DNA of 56,623 nucleotides, taken from contig NZ_PDWP01000026.1 in NCBI RefSeq assembly GCF_010093235.1, forward strand, positions 1 through 56,623. The letters are read 5' to 3'. Source of the stretch: Pseudoxanthomonas suwonensis. Lineage in GTDB: Bacteria > Pseudomonadota > Gammaproteobacteria > Xanthomonadales > Xanthomonadaceae. A program made the translations under genes and the position numbers. The stretch's first letter is position 1; each line of letters starts with the position of its first letter. Below the pieces are notes generated by a model that saw only the letters and a program-made list of their open reading frames with translations, was not told where the DNA came from and did not search any database. This document shows, one piece after another, positions 9,189-18,498 of the stretch.

Positions 9189-11132
9189 ATGTCCGACCTG
9201 TACCCCGTCAAGCCCGAGTTCGCCGCCAAGGCCCGGATCGGCAAGGACGAGTACCAGCGCCTCTACCGCGAATCGGTCGAGGATCCCGAGGGCTTCTGGG
9301 CCAGGGCGGCCGAGCGCCTGGACTGGTACCGCAAGCCGACCGTCATCAAGGACGTCAGCTACGACCTGGAGGATTTCCGCATCCGCTGGTTCGCCGACGG
9401 CGAGCTCAACGTCTCGGTCAACTGCCTGGACCGCCAGCTGGCCAAGCGCGGCGACAAGGTCGCGATCCTGTTCGAGCCCGACAGCCCGGACGCGCCGGTG
9501 CAGAAGGTCACCTACCGGCAGCTGTACGAGCGCGTGTGCAAGCTGGGCAACGCCCTGCGCAACCTGGGCGTGGGCAAGGGCGACCGCGTCACCATCTACC
9601 TGCCGATGATCCCCGACGCGGTGGTGGCGATGCTGGCCTGCGCGCGCATCGGCGCGATCCACTCGGTGGTGTTCGGCGGCTTCGCGCCCAACTCCATCGC
9701 CGACCGCGTCGCCGACTGCGGCAGCAAGCTGATCATCACCGCCGACGAGGGCCTGCGCGGCGCCAAGAAGATCCCGCTGAAGGCCAACGTCGACGCCGCG
9801 CTGAAGCTGCCGGGCACCAACACCGTCGAGACCGTGCTGGTGGTGCGCCATACCGGCGGCGCGGTCGACATGCAGGCCCCGCGCGACCGCTGGTTCCACG
9901 ACGTGGTCGACGGCCAGCCGGCGCAGTGCGAGCCGGAACGCATGAACGCCGAGGATCCGCTGTTCATCCTCTACACCTCCGGTTCGACCGGAAAGCCGAA
10001 GGGCGTGCTGCACACCACCGGCGGCTACCTGCTGTACGCGTCCTACACCCACGAGGCGATCTTCGACCTGCGCGAGGACGACATCTACTGGTGCACCGCG
10101 GACGTGGGCTGGGTCACCGGCCACAGCTACATCGTCTACGGCCCGCTGACCAACGGCGCCACCTCGCTGGTGTTCGAGGGCGTGCCCAACTACCCCAGCG
10201 TGTCGCGCTTCTGGGAAGTGATCGACAAGCACCAGGTCACCGTCTTCTACACCGCGCCGACCGCGATCCGCGCGCTGATGCGCGAGGGCGAGGCGCCGGT
10301 GAAGAAGACCAGCCGCTCCAGCCTGCGCCTGCTCGGCAGCGTCGGCGAGCCGATCAATCCCGAGGCCTGGCGCTGGTACTCCGACGTGGTCGGCGACGGC
10401 CGCTGCCCGATCGTGGACACCTGGGGGCAGACCGAGACCGGCGGCATCCTGATCTCGCCGCTGCCGGGCGCGATGGACCTCAAGCCGGGCTCGGCCAGCC
10501 TGCCGTTCTTCGGCGTGCGCCCGGCCCTGGTGGACGCCGATGGCAAGGTCCTGGAGGGCGCGGCCGAGGGCAATCTGGTGATGCTGGATTCCTGGCCGGG
10601 GCAGATGCGCACGGTCTACGGCGACCACCAGCGCTTCATCGACACCTACTTCCGCACCTACCCGGGCACCTACTTCACCGGCGACGGCTGCCGCCGCGAC
10701 GAGGACGGCTACTACTGGATCACCGGCCGCGTCGACGACGTGATCAACGTCTCCGGCCACCGCATCGGCACCGCCGAGGTGGAGAGCGCGCTGGTGGCGC
10801 ACCCGAAGGTGGCCGAGGCCGCGGTGGTCGGCTTCCCGCACGACATCAAGGGCCAGGGCATCTACGCCTACGTGACCCTCAAGGCCGGCGAGTCGCCCAG
10901 CGACGAACTGCAGAAGGAGCTGGTGGCCTGGGTGCGCAAGGAGATCGGCCCGATTGCCACGCCGGACCACCTGCAGTGGGCCGCCGGCCTGCCCAAGACC
11001 CGCTCGGGCAAGATCATGCGCCGCATCCTGCGCAAGATCGCCGAGAACGCCCCGGACCAGCTCGGCGACACCTCGACCCTGGCCGACCCGTCGGTGGTCG
11101 AGTCGCTGGTCTCCGAGCGCAAGGTGAAGTAG
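9189..11132 (+). CDS. acs: Acetyl-CoA synthetase (AMP-forming)
   Basis: The 647-aa length is that of bacterial Acs. It activates acetate to acetyl-AMP and then acetyl-CoA in the cytoplasm. Visible are the adenylate-forming motif [19 protein letters not shown], the acetate-pocket segment [13 protein letters not shown], the [10 protein letters not shown] motif and the C-terminal [17 protein letters not shown], where Lys608 is the conserved catalytic lysine that protein acetyltransferases silence in other bacteria. ATG 9189 follows a strong GGAGGAGGG. It is divergent from a porin/symporter operon and precedes a NarL-type regulator after a palindromic repeat, suggesting organic-acid use under regulated conditions. 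Confidence 0.97.
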   Translation: MSDLYPVKPEFAAKARIGKDEYQRLYRESVEDPEGFWARAAERLDWYRKPTVIKDVSYDLEDFRIRWFADGELNVSVNCLDRQLAKRGDKVAILFEPDSPDAPVQKVTYRQLYERVCKLGNALRNLGVGKGDRVTIYLPMIPDAVVAMLACARIGAIHSVVFGGFAPNSIADRVADCGSKLIITADEGLRGAKKIPLKANVDAALKLPGTNTVETVLVVRHTGGAVDMQAPRDRWFHDVVDGQPAQCEPERMNAEDPLFILYTSGSTGKPKGVLHTTGGYLLYASYTHEAIFDLREDDIYWCTADVGWVTGHSYIVYGPLTNGATSLVFEGVPNYPSVSRFWEVIDKHQVTVFYTAPTAIRALMREGEAPVKKTSRSSLRLLGSVGEPINPEAWRWYSDVVGDGRCPIVDTWGQTETGGILISPLPGAMDLKPGSASLPFFGVRPALVDADGKVLEGAAEGNLVMLDSWPGQMRTVYGDHQRFIDTYFRTYPGTYFTGDGCRRDEDGYYWITGRVDDVINVSGHRIGTAEVESALVAHPKVAEAAVVGFPHDIKGQGIYAYVTLKAGESPSDELQKELVAWVRKEIGPIATPDHLQWAAGLPKTRSGKIMRRILRKIAENAPDQLGDTSTLADPSVVESLVSERKVK

Positions 11133-11166
11133 GAGCCGGGATTACCAGACATTCGTCTGTGTCAGC

Positions 11167-11283
11167 GGGATTCGTGATTGGTGATTCGTAGGAGCAAAGC
11201 CTTGCTCCGTTCGGTCACACTGGGGGGCAGCGACACATGCTCCCCCGCTTTTGCGAATCCCGAATCACCAATCCCCAATCACG
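11167..11283. repeat. Palindromic intergenic repeat (REPIN/MITE-like), copy 1
   Basis: About 117 bp. The left arm contains GATTCGTGATTGGTGATTCG (11169-11188). The right arm at 11254-11282 carries an imperfect reverse complement of the same words. Next to the left arm is a perfect 7-bp hairpin (GGAGCAA/TTGCTCC, 11191-11208). Related sequence recurs at 29804-29924 and, as one arm only, at 46478-46509. The element fills the acs-regulator gap, ending 8 bp before the next start codon. Confidence 0.8.
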
Positions 11284-11291
11284 GCCTTTGA

Positions 11292-11960
11292 ATGTCCATG
11301 ATCCTGATCGCCGACGACCATCCGCTGTTCCGCGAGGCCCTGCGCGGGGCGGTGCAGCGGATCCTGCCGGGCACCGAGCTGCACGAGGCCGACAGCGTGG
11401 ACGCGCTGTACGCGCTGGTGGAGGCACATCCGGACGCGGACCTGCTGCTGATGGACCTCAACATGCCCGGGGCGCATGGCTTCAGCGCCCTGGTGCACCT
11501 GCGGGCCCAGCATCCGCAGCTGCCGGTGGTGGTGGTCTCCGCGCGCGAGGAGCCCGGGGTGATGCGCCGCGCGCTGGACCATGGCGCACTGGGTTTCATC
11601 CCCAAGTCGGCCGACTCGGAGACCATCGGCACCGCGATCAGCACCGTGCTCGACGGCGAGCGCTGGGCCCCGGCCGCGGCCGCGGCGGCGCCGGCGATCG
11701 GGCGCGACGAGCACGAGGTCGCCCAGCGCCTGCGCGAGCTGACCCCGCAGCAGTTCCGGGTCCTGCAGATGCTGGGCGAGGGTCGCCTGAACAAGCAGAT
11801 CGCCTACGACCTGGGCGTTTCGGAGGCCACGATCAAGGCCCATGTGACCGCGGTCCTGCGCAAGCTGGGGGTGGGCAACCGCACCCAGGCGGTGCTGATG
11901 GCCGGGCGCCTGGCGGTGGATCCGGACGGCCTGGTGGTGCCGCCGGAGGGCGAGGACTGA
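11292..11960 (+). CDS. NarL/LuxR-family response regulator
   Basis: A 222-aa two-domain regulator. The receiver domain shows the acidic pair in ADDHP, the phosphoacceptor Asp55 in LLLMDLNMPG and the lysine in FIPKSA. A short Ala-rich linker leads to a LuxR-type helix-turn-helix (LTPQQFRVLQMLGEGRLNKQ, then VSEATIKAHVTAVLRKLGV). It should bind DNA after phosphorylation by a sensor kinase, and no kinase gene is adjacent. It lies downstream of acs in the same direction, so control of acetate metabolism is a reasonable inference but unproven. The 5' untranslated region overlaps the palindromic repeat. Confidence 0.9.
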   Translation: MSMILIADDHPLFREALRGAVQRILPGTELHEADSVDALYALVEAHPDADLLLMDLNMPGAHGFSALVHLRAQHPQLPVVVVSAREEPGVMRRALDHGALGFIPKSADSETIGTAISTVLDGERWAPAAAAAAPAIGRDEHEVAQRLRELTPQQFRVLQMLGEGRLNKQIAYDLGVSEATIKAHVTAVLRKLGVGNRTQAVLMAGRLAVDPDGLVVPPEGED

Positions 11961-12120
11961 CGCGGCCGGAGCAGGCCAGGAGCCTCTTCGCAAGCCAAAC
12001 ACCGGGCTGAACGGCCGGGCCGGGCAGGGGTGCCAGCCGCCTTGGTGCGGCGCACAATAGCCTGGACGCATCGAACTGTTCCCATACAGTCTCTGGTTGC
12101 GACCCAGGGAGAGACCCCCC

Positions 12121-14052
12121 GTGTTCCCAGTCACCGAGTCGATCGGCACCGCCGTTCCGAGTCGCCCCGCGCCGGCGCCGCCGCGCGCGCTGGCCGCCGA
12201 GGCCTGGCTGCCGCCGGCCGCCCCGTTGCCCATGCCGCAGCAGTCGCTGCGCGAAGGCAGGCTTGCGCCCGGACGTCCGGCCACCTCGCCGGCCCGCATC
12301 GGCTGGCGCCGCGCCGCCATCGTCGGTTCCACCGCCCTGCTGACCGCCGGGGCCAGCTTCGGCATGACCCAGGTGCTGCGTGTCGAGGGCCTGAGCCTGC
12401 TGGACCTGTGCCTGCTGGCGCTGTTCGTGCCGCTGTTCGCGTGGATCGCGCTGTCCAGCGTCACCGCCTTCGCCGGCTTCTGCGTGCTGCTGGCGCGCCG
12501 CGGGAATCCGCTCGGGCTGTCGGCAAGCAGCCCGCTGCCACGCCTGGGATCGCGCACCGCGCTGCTGGTGCCCACCTACCACGAGGATCCGGCAAGGGTG
12601 CTGGCCGGCCTGCAGGCGGTGTACGAATCGGTGGCCGAAACCGGGCAGCTCGAGGCGTTCGACTTCTTCGTGCTCAGCGACAGCCGCCGGCCCGAGGTGG
12701 TGGCCGCCGAGGTCGAGCAGTTCCGTGCCCTGCGCGAGCGCCTGGGCGCCGAGGGTCGCCTGTTCTACCGCTGCCGCTCCGACAACCGCGGGCGCAAGGC
12801 CGGCAACATCGGCGACTGGGTGCAGCGCTTCGGCGCGGCCTACCCGCAGTTCCTGATCCTGGATGCCGACAGCGTGATGAGCGGCCAGACCCTGGTCCGG
12901 TTGGCCGGCGCCATGGAGGCGCATCCGGGCGTGGGCGTGCTGCAGACGCTGCCGCGGGTGGTCAACGGCAACACCCTGTTCGCGCGCATGCAGCAGTTCG
13001 GCGGTTGCGTATACGGCCCGGTGATCGGCCATGGCGTGGCGTGGTGGCATGGCTCGGAGAGCAACTACTGGGGCCACAACGCCATGATCCGCACCGAGGC
13101 GTTCGCGGCCCACGCCGGCCTGCCCGAGCTGTCCGGCAGCGGCCCGTTCGGCGGCCACGTGCTGAGCCATGACTTCGTCGAGGCCGCGCTGATCCGCCGC
13201 GCCGGCTGGGCCGTGCACCTGGTGCCGGAGCTGGACGGCAGCTACGAGGAAGGCCCGCCCTCGCTGAGCGACATGATGGTGCGCGACCGCCGCTGGTGCC
13301 AGGGCAACCTGCAGCACATGAAGGTGGTCGGCGCCGCCGGCCTGCACTGGGTCAGCCGCAGCCACATGGCGGTGGGCATCGGCCATTACTTCACCGCGCC
13401 GATGTGGGCCATGCTGATGCTGGTCGGCCTGGCGATCCCGCTGTACCACACCGAACTGGCCTGGGACGGCTTCCAGCTGGCCGGCTTCTCGCCTGTGGAG
13501 TACTGGACCCGCCACGACGCCGAGCGCGTGGCCTGGTTGTTCGGCGCGACCATGCTGATGCTGTTCCTGCCCAAGATCCTGGGCTACGTGGCGCTGCTGG
13601 CCGATCCGGCCGAGCGCCGTGGCTGCGGTGGTGCCGCGCGCGTCCTGGCGGGCGTGCTGATCGAGAGCGTGCTGGCCGCGCTGATGGCGCCGATCGTGAT
13701 GTTCCGGCAGTCGCGCGGCGTGGCCGAGGTGCTGGCCGGCCGCGATTCGGGCTGGGAAGCGCAGCAGCGCGACGATGGCAGCGTGCCGCTGTCGGCCCTG
13801 TTGGGCAGCTACGGCGGCATCACCCTGTTCGGCGTCTTCATGGGGCTGCTGGCCTGGGCGGTCTCGCCGGGCCTGGCGCTGTGGATGCTGCCGGTGGTGG
13901 CGGGCATGGTGCTGTCGATCCCGACCGTCTGGCTGACCTCATCGCGCTCGGCCGGGCAGTGGCTGCGCCGGCACCGCATCCTGTGCATCCCCGAGGAGCT
14001 GCAGCCGCCGCCGGTCCTGCGCCGCGCCGCCGAGCTGCGCGCCCGCGGCTGA
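12121..14052 (+). CDS. mdoH: Glucans biosynthesis glucosyltransferase MdoH/OpgH
   Basis: This 643-aa inner-membrane GT2 glucosyltransferase makes the beta-1,2-glucan backbone of osmoregulated periplasmic glucans from UDP-glucose. Two N-terminal TM helices are followed by the cytoplasmic catalytic domain: [14 protein letters not shown], the D248-A-D250 motif in [24 protein letters not shown] and [12 protein letters not shown], then several C-terminal TM helices. It is shorter than the enterobacterial enzyme (about 850 aa). I use GTG 12121 because AGGGAGAG lies at 12108-12115; an upstream ATG at 12097 overlaps that site. The usual partner mdoG is not adjacent. Confidence 0.92.
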   Translation: MFPVTESIGTAVPSRPAPAPPRALAAEAWLPPAAPLPMPQQSLREGRLAPGRPATSPARIGWRRAAIVGSTALLTAGASFGMTQVLRVEGLSLLDLCLLALFVPLFAWIALSSVTAFAGFCVLLARRGNPLGLSASSPLPRLGSRTALLVPTYHEDPARVLAGLQAVYESVAETGQLEAFDFFVLSDSRRPEVVAAEVEQFRALRERLGAEGRLFYRCRSDNRGRKAGNIGDWVQRFGAAYPQFLILDADSVMSGQTLVRLAGAMEAHPGVGVLQTLPRVVNGNTLFARMQQFGGCVYGPVIGHGVAWWHGSESNYWGHNAMIRTEAFAAHAGLPELSGSGPFGGHVLSHDFVEAALIRRAGWAVHLVPELDGSYEEGPPSLSDMMVRDRRWCQGNLQHMKVVGAAGLHWVSRSHMAVGIGHYFTAPMWAMLMLVGLAIPLYHTELAWDGFQLAGFSPVEYWTRHDAERVAWLFGATMLMLFLPKILGYVALLADPAERRGCGGAARVLAGVLIESVLAALMAPIVMFRQSRGVAEVLAGRDSGWEAQQRDDGSVPLSALLGSYGGITLFGVFMGLLAWAVSPGLALWMLPVVAGMVLSIPTVWLTSSRSAGQWLRRHRILCIPEELQPPPVLRRAAELRARG

Positions 14053-14104
14053 TCCGGCCGCCGCGGCCGGGCATACTGTGGCGCTTCGTTTTCCGGGAAA
14101 TCCC

Positions 14105-14767
14105 ATGCTGCTGCAGACCGTCGAACAGGAAACCGGCGCCAACCCGCAATGGACCGTGCTGTGGCTGCACGGGCTGGGCGCCGACGGCCACGACTTCGCC
14201 CCGATCGTCCCGGAGCTGGTGCGTCCGCACTGGCCGGCGCTGCGCTTCGTGTTCCCGCACGCACCGGTGCGTCCGGTGACCATCAACGGCGGCGTGCCGA
14301 TGCGCGCCTGGTACGACATCGTCGGCATGGACTTCGCCACCCGCGCCGATGCGGCGGGCGTGGAGGAATCGATCGCCCAGGTCGAGGCGCTGATCGCGCG
14401 CGAAGCCGAGCGCGGCATCCCGGCCTCGCGCCTGCTGCTGGCCGGTTTCTCGCAGGGCGGCGCCATCACCCTGGCCACCGGCCTGCGCCGGCGCGAGCCG
14501 CTGGCCGGGCTCATCGCCCTGTCGACCTACCTGCCCGGCGGCGCCGCGGCGGCGGCCGCGCGCGCGGTCGATGCGGTGGCCCAGCCGGTGTTCTACGCCC
14601 ATGGCGACAGCGATCCGGTGATCGCCATCCAGCACGGCCTGGCCAGTGCGCGGGCGCTGGAGCAGGCGGGTCTGGAGGTGGAATGGCACCACTACCCGAT
14701 GGCCCACCAGGTCTGCGCCCAGGAGATCGCCGATCTCGGCGACTGGATGGAGCGGCGGTTCCGCTGA
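14105..14767 (+). CDS. Alpha/beta-hydrolase carboxylesterase (phospholipase/acyl-protein-thioesterase type)
   Basis: A 220-aa cytoplasmic hydrolase of the carboxylesterase/acyl-protein thioesterase fold. The oxyanion segment LWLHGLGADGHDF is followed by the nucleophile motif GFSQGG with Ser116, then Asp170 in HGDSDPVI and His201 in YPMAHQVC: a complete catalytic triad. The length is typical of the family (about 220 aa). It hydrolyses small carboxyl esters; the physiological substrate is unknown. It lies between mdoH and the algR-like regulator in the same direction. Confidence 0.9.
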   Translation: MLLQTVEQETGANPQWTVLWLHGLGADGHDFAPIVPELVRPHWPALRFVFPHAPVRPVTINGGVPMRAWYDIVGMDFATRADAAGVEESIAQVEALIAREAERGIPASRLLLAGFSQGGAITLATGLRRREPLAGLIALSTYLPGGAAAAAARAVDAVAQPVFYAHGDSDPVIAIQHGLASARALEQAGLEVEWHHYPMAHQVCAQEIADLGDWMERRFR

Positions 14768-14867
14768 ACCGTTACCCGTGGGGGCGGGATCCCGCCCCTG
14801 GCACGGGTGGATGACGGGGCCCCTCCGGCGCGGCTACCATGGCCGTGGGGAAAATCCGACATCTGTC

Positions 14868-15590
14868 ATGCACAGCCTTAAGCTGGTGATCGCCGACGAC
14901 GAGCCGCTGGCGCGCGAGCGCCTGCGCACGCTTCTTTCAGGGGATGAGGGAGTTGAAGTAGTAGCCGAGGCCGGGAACGGCAGCCAGGTGCTGGACGCCT
15001 GTGCCGTGCACCAGCCGCATGCGGTGCTGCTGGACATCGCCATGCCCGGCATGGACGGGCTGGAAGTGGCCCGCCGCCTGGCCGGCAGCGATCCGGCCAC
15101 CGCGGTGGTGTTCTGCACCGCCTACGACGAACACGCGCTGTCGGCGTTCGAGGCCGCGGCGATCGACTACCTGGTCAAGCCGGTGCGGCCGGAGCGCCTG
15201 GCCACCGCGCTGGACCGGGTGCGCGCGTTCCTCGCCGGACGCAGCGCCGCGCCGCAGCGCCGCACCCAGCTGTGCGCGCGCCTGCGCGGCAGCCTGCGGG
15301 TGATCCCGCTGCAGGAAGTGCGCTACCTGCAGGCCGAGGAGAAGTACGTGGTCGTGCACCACAGTCGCGGCGAGGACCTGATCGAGGAATCGCTGCGTTC
15401 GCTGGAGGAGGAGTTCGGCGACCTGTTCGTGCGCATCCACCGCAACTGCCTGGTGGCGCGGCGCGAGCTGGCGGAGCTGCGCCGCAGCCCGGATGGCCAC
15501 GTGCAGGCGCTGCTGCGCAGTGGCGGCGCCCCGCTGGAAGTCAGCCGGCGCTGCGTGCCGCAGCTGCGGCAGGCCCTGCAGCAGCCCTGA
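14868..15590 (+). CDS. algR: LytTR-family response regulator, AlgR-like
   Basis: A 240-aa regulator with an N-terminal receiver domain (DDEP, phosphoacceptor Asp56 in LLDIAMPGMDG, lysine in YLVKPV) and a C-terminal LytTR DNA-binding domain (VRYLQAEEKYVVVHH, then VRIHRNCLVARRELAEL). This architecture and its position immediately before hemC match AlgR of Pseudomonas, which controls exopolysaccharide, type IV pili and other traits. In Pseudomonas the sensor AlgZ/FimS gene lies directly upstream; here the preceding gene is an esterase, so the kinase must be elsewhere or absent. What this regulator controls is not visible. Confidence 0.85.
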   Translation: MHSLKLVIADDEPLARERLRTLLSGDEGVEVVAEAGNGSQVLDACAVHQPHAVLLDIAMPGMDGLEVARRLAGSDPATAVVFCTAYDEHALSAFEAAAIDYLVKPVRPERLATALDRVRAFLAGRSAAPQRRTQLCARLRGSLRVIPLQEVRYLQAEEKYVVVHHSRGEDLIEESLRSLEEEFGDLFVRIHRNCLVARRELAELRRSPDGHVQALLRSGGAPLEVSRRCVPQLRQALQQP

Positions 15591-15671
15591 ACGGGCGCCG
15601 CGGGCGGGCCGGTACAGGGACTGGCCGCCCGCGCAAGCGCCCCGCGCAAGGCGCCGGCCGCGTCCATCGCC

Positions 15672-15677
15672 GATAAT
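15672..15677 (+). promoter_or_regulatory. Candidate -10 box of hemC, leaderless arrangement
   Basis: GATAAT sits only 6 nt before the hemC ATG (15684) and there is no Shine-Dalgarno between them. Transcription would start at or next to the A of the ATG. Confidence 0.5.
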
Positions 15678-15683
15678 GCGCGC

Positions 15684-16589
15684 ATGGACACCCTGCGCAT
15701 CGCCACCCGAAAGAGCCCGCTCGCCCTGTGGCAGAGCGAACACGTCGCCGCCCGCCTGCGCGCGGCCCATCCCGGGCTGGAGGTGGTGCTGGTGCCGCTG
15801 AGCACCCGCGGCGACGAGGTGCTGGACCGCTCGCTGGCGGCGATCGGCGGCAAGGGCCTGTTCCTCAAGGAGCTGGAGCTGGCGATGGAGCGCGGCGAGG
15901 CCGACTGCGCCGTGCACTCGCTCAAGGACGTGCCGATGGAGCTGGAGCCGGGCTTCGTGCTGCCGGCCGTGCTCGAGCGCGCCGATCCGGCCGACGCCTT
16001 CGTCAGCAACGCCTATCCGGACCTGGACGCGCTTCCGCAGGGCGCGGTGGTCGGCACTTCTTCCCTGCGCCGCCAGGCGCAGCTGCGCGCGCGCCGCCCG
16101 GACCTGCAGCTGCGTGACCTGCGCGGCAACGTCAACACCCGCCTGGCCAAGCTCGACGCAGGCGATTACGACGCCATCATCCTGGCCTGCGCCGGCCTGC
16201 AGCGCCTCGGGCTGGATGCACGCATCCGCGCGCGCCTGCTGCCGCCGCAGTGGCTGCCGGCGCCGGCGCAGGCGGTGGTCGCCTGCGAGTGCCGCGCCGG
16301 CGACGAGCGCACCATCGGCCTGCTTTCGGTGCTGGAGCACGCGCCCAGCCGCACCGTGATCGAGGCCGAGCGCGCGCTCAACCCCAGCCTGCATGGCAGC
16401 CGCCACGTGCCGGTGGCCGCGTTCGCCGAGCTGCGCGGGGACGCGCTGCACCTGCAGGCGCTGGTGGGTTCGGCCGCCGACGGCCGCGCGGTACGGGCCG
16501 AAGGCGAGGGCGCGGCGGCCGATCCGGGATCCCTGGGCCGGCGCCTGGCCGCCGAGCTGCTGGAACGCGGCGCCGGCGAGTTCCTGTAA
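15684..16589 (+). CDS. hemC: Hydroxymethylbilane synthase (porphobilinogen deaminase), cofactor cysteine replaced
   Basis: A 301-aa HemC, which polymerises four porphobilinogens into hydroxymethylbilane for haem synthesis. The fold motifs are clear: [36 protein letters not shown] with catalytic Asp82, [12 protein letters not shown] and [14 protein letters not shown]. Oddly, the motif that normally carries the dipyrromethane-cofactor cysteine (HGSC or GGC before a VP) reads [13 protein letters not shown], with Arg240 (codon CGC, 16401-16403). One T-to-C change from TGC explains it. The usually conserved QGA stretch near residue 194 is also changed, to QAVVACECR. Without the cysteine the enzyme should not hold its cofactor, so this is either a sequencing error or a disabled enzyme. 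Confidence 0.93.
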   Translation: MDTLRIATRKSPLALWQSEHVAARLRAAHPGLEVVLVPLSTRGDEVLDRSLAAIGGKGLFLKELELAMERGEADCAVHSLKDVPMELEPGFVLPAVLERADPADAFVSNAYPDLDALPQGAVVGTSSLRRQAQLRARRPDLQLRDLRGNVNTRLAKLDAGDYDAIILACAGLQRLGLDARIRARLLPPQWLPAPAQAVVACECRAGDERTIGLLSVLEHAPSRTVIEAERALNPSLHGSRHVPVAAFAELRGDALHLQALVGSAADGRAVRAEGEGAAADPGSLGRRLAAELLERGAGEFL

Positions 16590-16676
16590 GCGTCCGGCGG
16601 AGCGGCCGCCGGGGCCGGCGGACGACGCGGTCCCGGGGTGTCCGCCAAGCCCGTCGCAGGGGCGCCTGCAACCAAG

Positions 16677-16682
16677 CATAAT
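16677..16682 (+). promoter_or_regulatory. Candidate -10 box of the WYL regulator, leaderless arrangement
   Basis: CATAAT lies 7 nt before ATG 16690, with no ribosome-binding site in between. This is the same arrangement as at hemC. Confidence 0.45.
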
Positions 16683-16689
16683 CGGCGGC

Positions 16690-17658
16690 ATGGACCGCTA
16701 CGAACGCATCAACGCGCTGCACCGCATCCTCAAGGCGGCGCGCTACCCGGTGACCGTGCCGCGGCTGCAGGAGGAGCTCGGCTGCTCCCGTGCCACGGTC
16801 TATCGCGACCTGGCTTTCCTGCGCGACGCGCTGATGGCGCCGGTCGAAGGCGATGGCGAGGCGGGCTTCCGCTATGCCGCCGCCGAGAGCGAGCGGTTCG
16901 AGCTGCCGGGGCTGTGGCTCAGCTCCGAGGAGCTGTACGCCCTGCTGGCCTCGCAGCAGCTGCTGCGGCGCACCGGCGCCGGCGTGCTGTCCAGCGTGCT
17001 GGCGCCCCTGCAGCAGCGCATCGAGGGTTTGCTGGCCGCCCAGGCCGGCACCAGCCGCTGGCCGGTCGAGCGGGTGCGGGTGATCCCGCACCGCGGCCGC
17101 CGCCTGGACGAGACCAGCTTCCGCGCCGTCGCCTCGGCGGTGCTGGAGCGGCGCCGGCTGGCGTTCGAATACCGCGCCCGTTCCACCGACGAGACCACCC
17201 GCCGCAAGGTCTCGCCCCAGCGCATCACCCACTACCGCGACAACTGGTACCTGGATGCCTGGGACCACGAGCGCGAGGCGCTGCGCAGCTTCGCCGTGGA
17301 CCGGATCATGCAGGCGCGGCTGCTGGAGGATCCGGCGCAGGACGTGGAGGACGCGGTGCTGGACCAGCACTTCGCCTCCAGCTACGGCATCTTCTCCGGC
17401 GAGCCCAAGGGCTGGGCCACGATCGTGTTCAGCCCCAAGGTCGCGCGCTGGGTGGCCGACGAGCACTGGCATTCGAAGCAGCAGGGCCGCTTCCTGCCCG
17501 ACGGCCGCTACGAGCTGAAGGTGCCCTACAGCGTGCCACGCGAACTGCTGATGGACGTGCTGCACTACGGCGCCGACGCCGAGATCGTCGAACCGGCGGT
17601 GCTGCGCGAACAGGCCAAGAGCCTGCTGTCGCTGGCGCTGTCGCAGTACGACCGCTGA
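16690..17658 (+). CDS. WYL-domain transcriptional regulator (YafY-like)
   Basis: A 322-aa protein with an N-terminal winged helix-turn-helix (residues about 1-60; VPRLQEELGCSRATVYRDL), a middle WYL domain (RLAFEYRARSTDETTRRKV, HYRDNWYLDAWDHERE) and the C-terminal WCX extension. WYL proteins sense ligands, often nucleic acids or nucleotides, and several act as regulators of DNA-damage or defence genes. No defence genes are adjacent, and the neighbours are hemC and a small membrane protein. The ATG at 16690 fits the helix-turn-helix start. Confidence 0.9.
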   Translation: MDRYERINALHRILKAARYPVTVPRLQEELGCSRATVYRDLAFLRDALMAPVEGDGEAGFRYAAAESERFELPGLWLSSEELYALLASQQLLRRTGAGVLSSVLAPLQQRIEGLLAAQAGTSRWPVERVRVIPHRGRRLDETSFRAVASAVLERRRLAFEYRARSTDETTRRKVSPQRITHYRDNWYLDAWDHEREALRSFAVDRIMQARLLEDPAQDVEDAVLDQHFASSYGIFSGEPKGWATIVFSPKVARWVADEHWHSKQQGRFLPDGRYELKVPYSVPRELLMDVLHYGADAEIVEPAVLREQAKSLLSLALSQYDR

Positions 17659-17752
17659 GGGCGGGGGCCATGCGCCCTCTCCCTCCGGGACAGGGCCGAT
17701 AGCCCAACGGAGTGTTCGCCCGCAGGAACTGGAACTCCTGGCTCTCCGGGCG
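17658..17752. repeat. Nested inverted repeats after the WYL regulator
   Basis: Two hairpins are visible. AGGGCG/CGCCCT pairs 17658-17663 with 17673-17678. A second, CGCCCG/CGGGCG, pairs 17717-17722 with 17747-17752 and encloses CAGGA/TCCTG (17723-17727, 17736-17740). No T tract follows, so they are weak terminators at best. The rest of the gap to 17930 shows no gene. Confidence 0.35.
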
Positions 17753-17930
17753 GGAGCACGGGACTGGTTGCAACGTTCCTGCCCGGTGGAAGGCTCCTGC
17801 AGGCACGGGCGGCGCCCGACCTGGCGCCCGAACCTCCCCCCGATCCTTCCCCCGCAGGGGAGGTGCGCACCATCGCAGCCCGTGAGATGGGCCCCCGGCA
17901 CCCTGCGCCTCCCAACAAGGAGCCGCCGCC

Positions 17931-18272
17931 ATGTCGATCTGGTCCCCCAGCCCCGCCGCCTTCCCCCGCCAGCCGCAGGCCGACGATGCGCCCGAGTCGG
18001 TGCTGGAACGCGTGCTGCGTTACTGGTTCGCCGCCGGCCTGCTGGGCGTATGCCTGGTGCCCCAGCTGCGCGGTTCGTCGGAATGGATCGGCTGGCTGCC
18101 GCTCTGGCTGGTCGGCATGCCGCTGGCGGCCTGGTGGGCGCTGCACCGCTTCCGCCTGCCGGCGGCCGCGCCCGTCCTGGTCCGGCGCCTGCGCCAGCTG
18201 CGGCCGCGGCCCCAGGCGCGCCGCCGTGGCGTCCGCCGCCAGGGTGGCTTCGGTCGCCGCGCCGTCGCCTGA
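17931..18272 (+). CDS. Small membrane protein of unknown function
   Basis: A predicted 113-aa protein with a good ribosome-binding site (AAGGAG about 12 nt before ATG 17931). Residues about 28-70 form two hydrophobic segments (YWFAAGLLGVCLVPQL and WLPLWLVGMPLAAWWAL). The C-terminal 40 residues are strongly basic (many Arg) and probably cytoplasmic. No family was recognised. It stands alone between the WYL regulator and the S9 peptidases. Confidence 0.6.
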   Translation: MSIWSPSPAAFPRQPQADDAPESVLERVLRYWFAAGLLGVCLVPQLRGSSEWIGWLPLWLVGMPLAAWWALHRFRLPAAAPVLVRRLRQLRPRPQARRRGVRRQGGFGRRAVA

Positions 18273-18498
18273 AGGCGGCCGGAGTGCCGGGGCCGTCCCG
18301 CGGCCGCTCCGGCACCTGGCCGCGCAAGCTCCCGGGATCCGGAGGCGCGGCCAGGCCAAGGGGGTTGGGGGCGGCTGGACCGAGGCACGCCATGTGCCGG
18401 CCGCCGGCGCGGCATCCGCCCCCTGACCATCGGCAGACGTGTGGCCGGGATGCGCTGTGCTAGCTTCGCGGGTCGTTCCAGATCCCCCGGAGTAACCG

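Noticed and set aside
8871-10970. Minus-strand frame extending the porin gene far upstream, opposite acs
   Set aside because: It is antisense to acs, with low-complexity Ala/Val/Gly/Asp/His composition; the porin's signal peptide and ribosome-binding site fix its start at 8870.
14937-16691. Minus-strand frame opposite algR and hemC
   Set aside because: It spans two recognised genes on the other strand and has no domain or ribosome-binding site.
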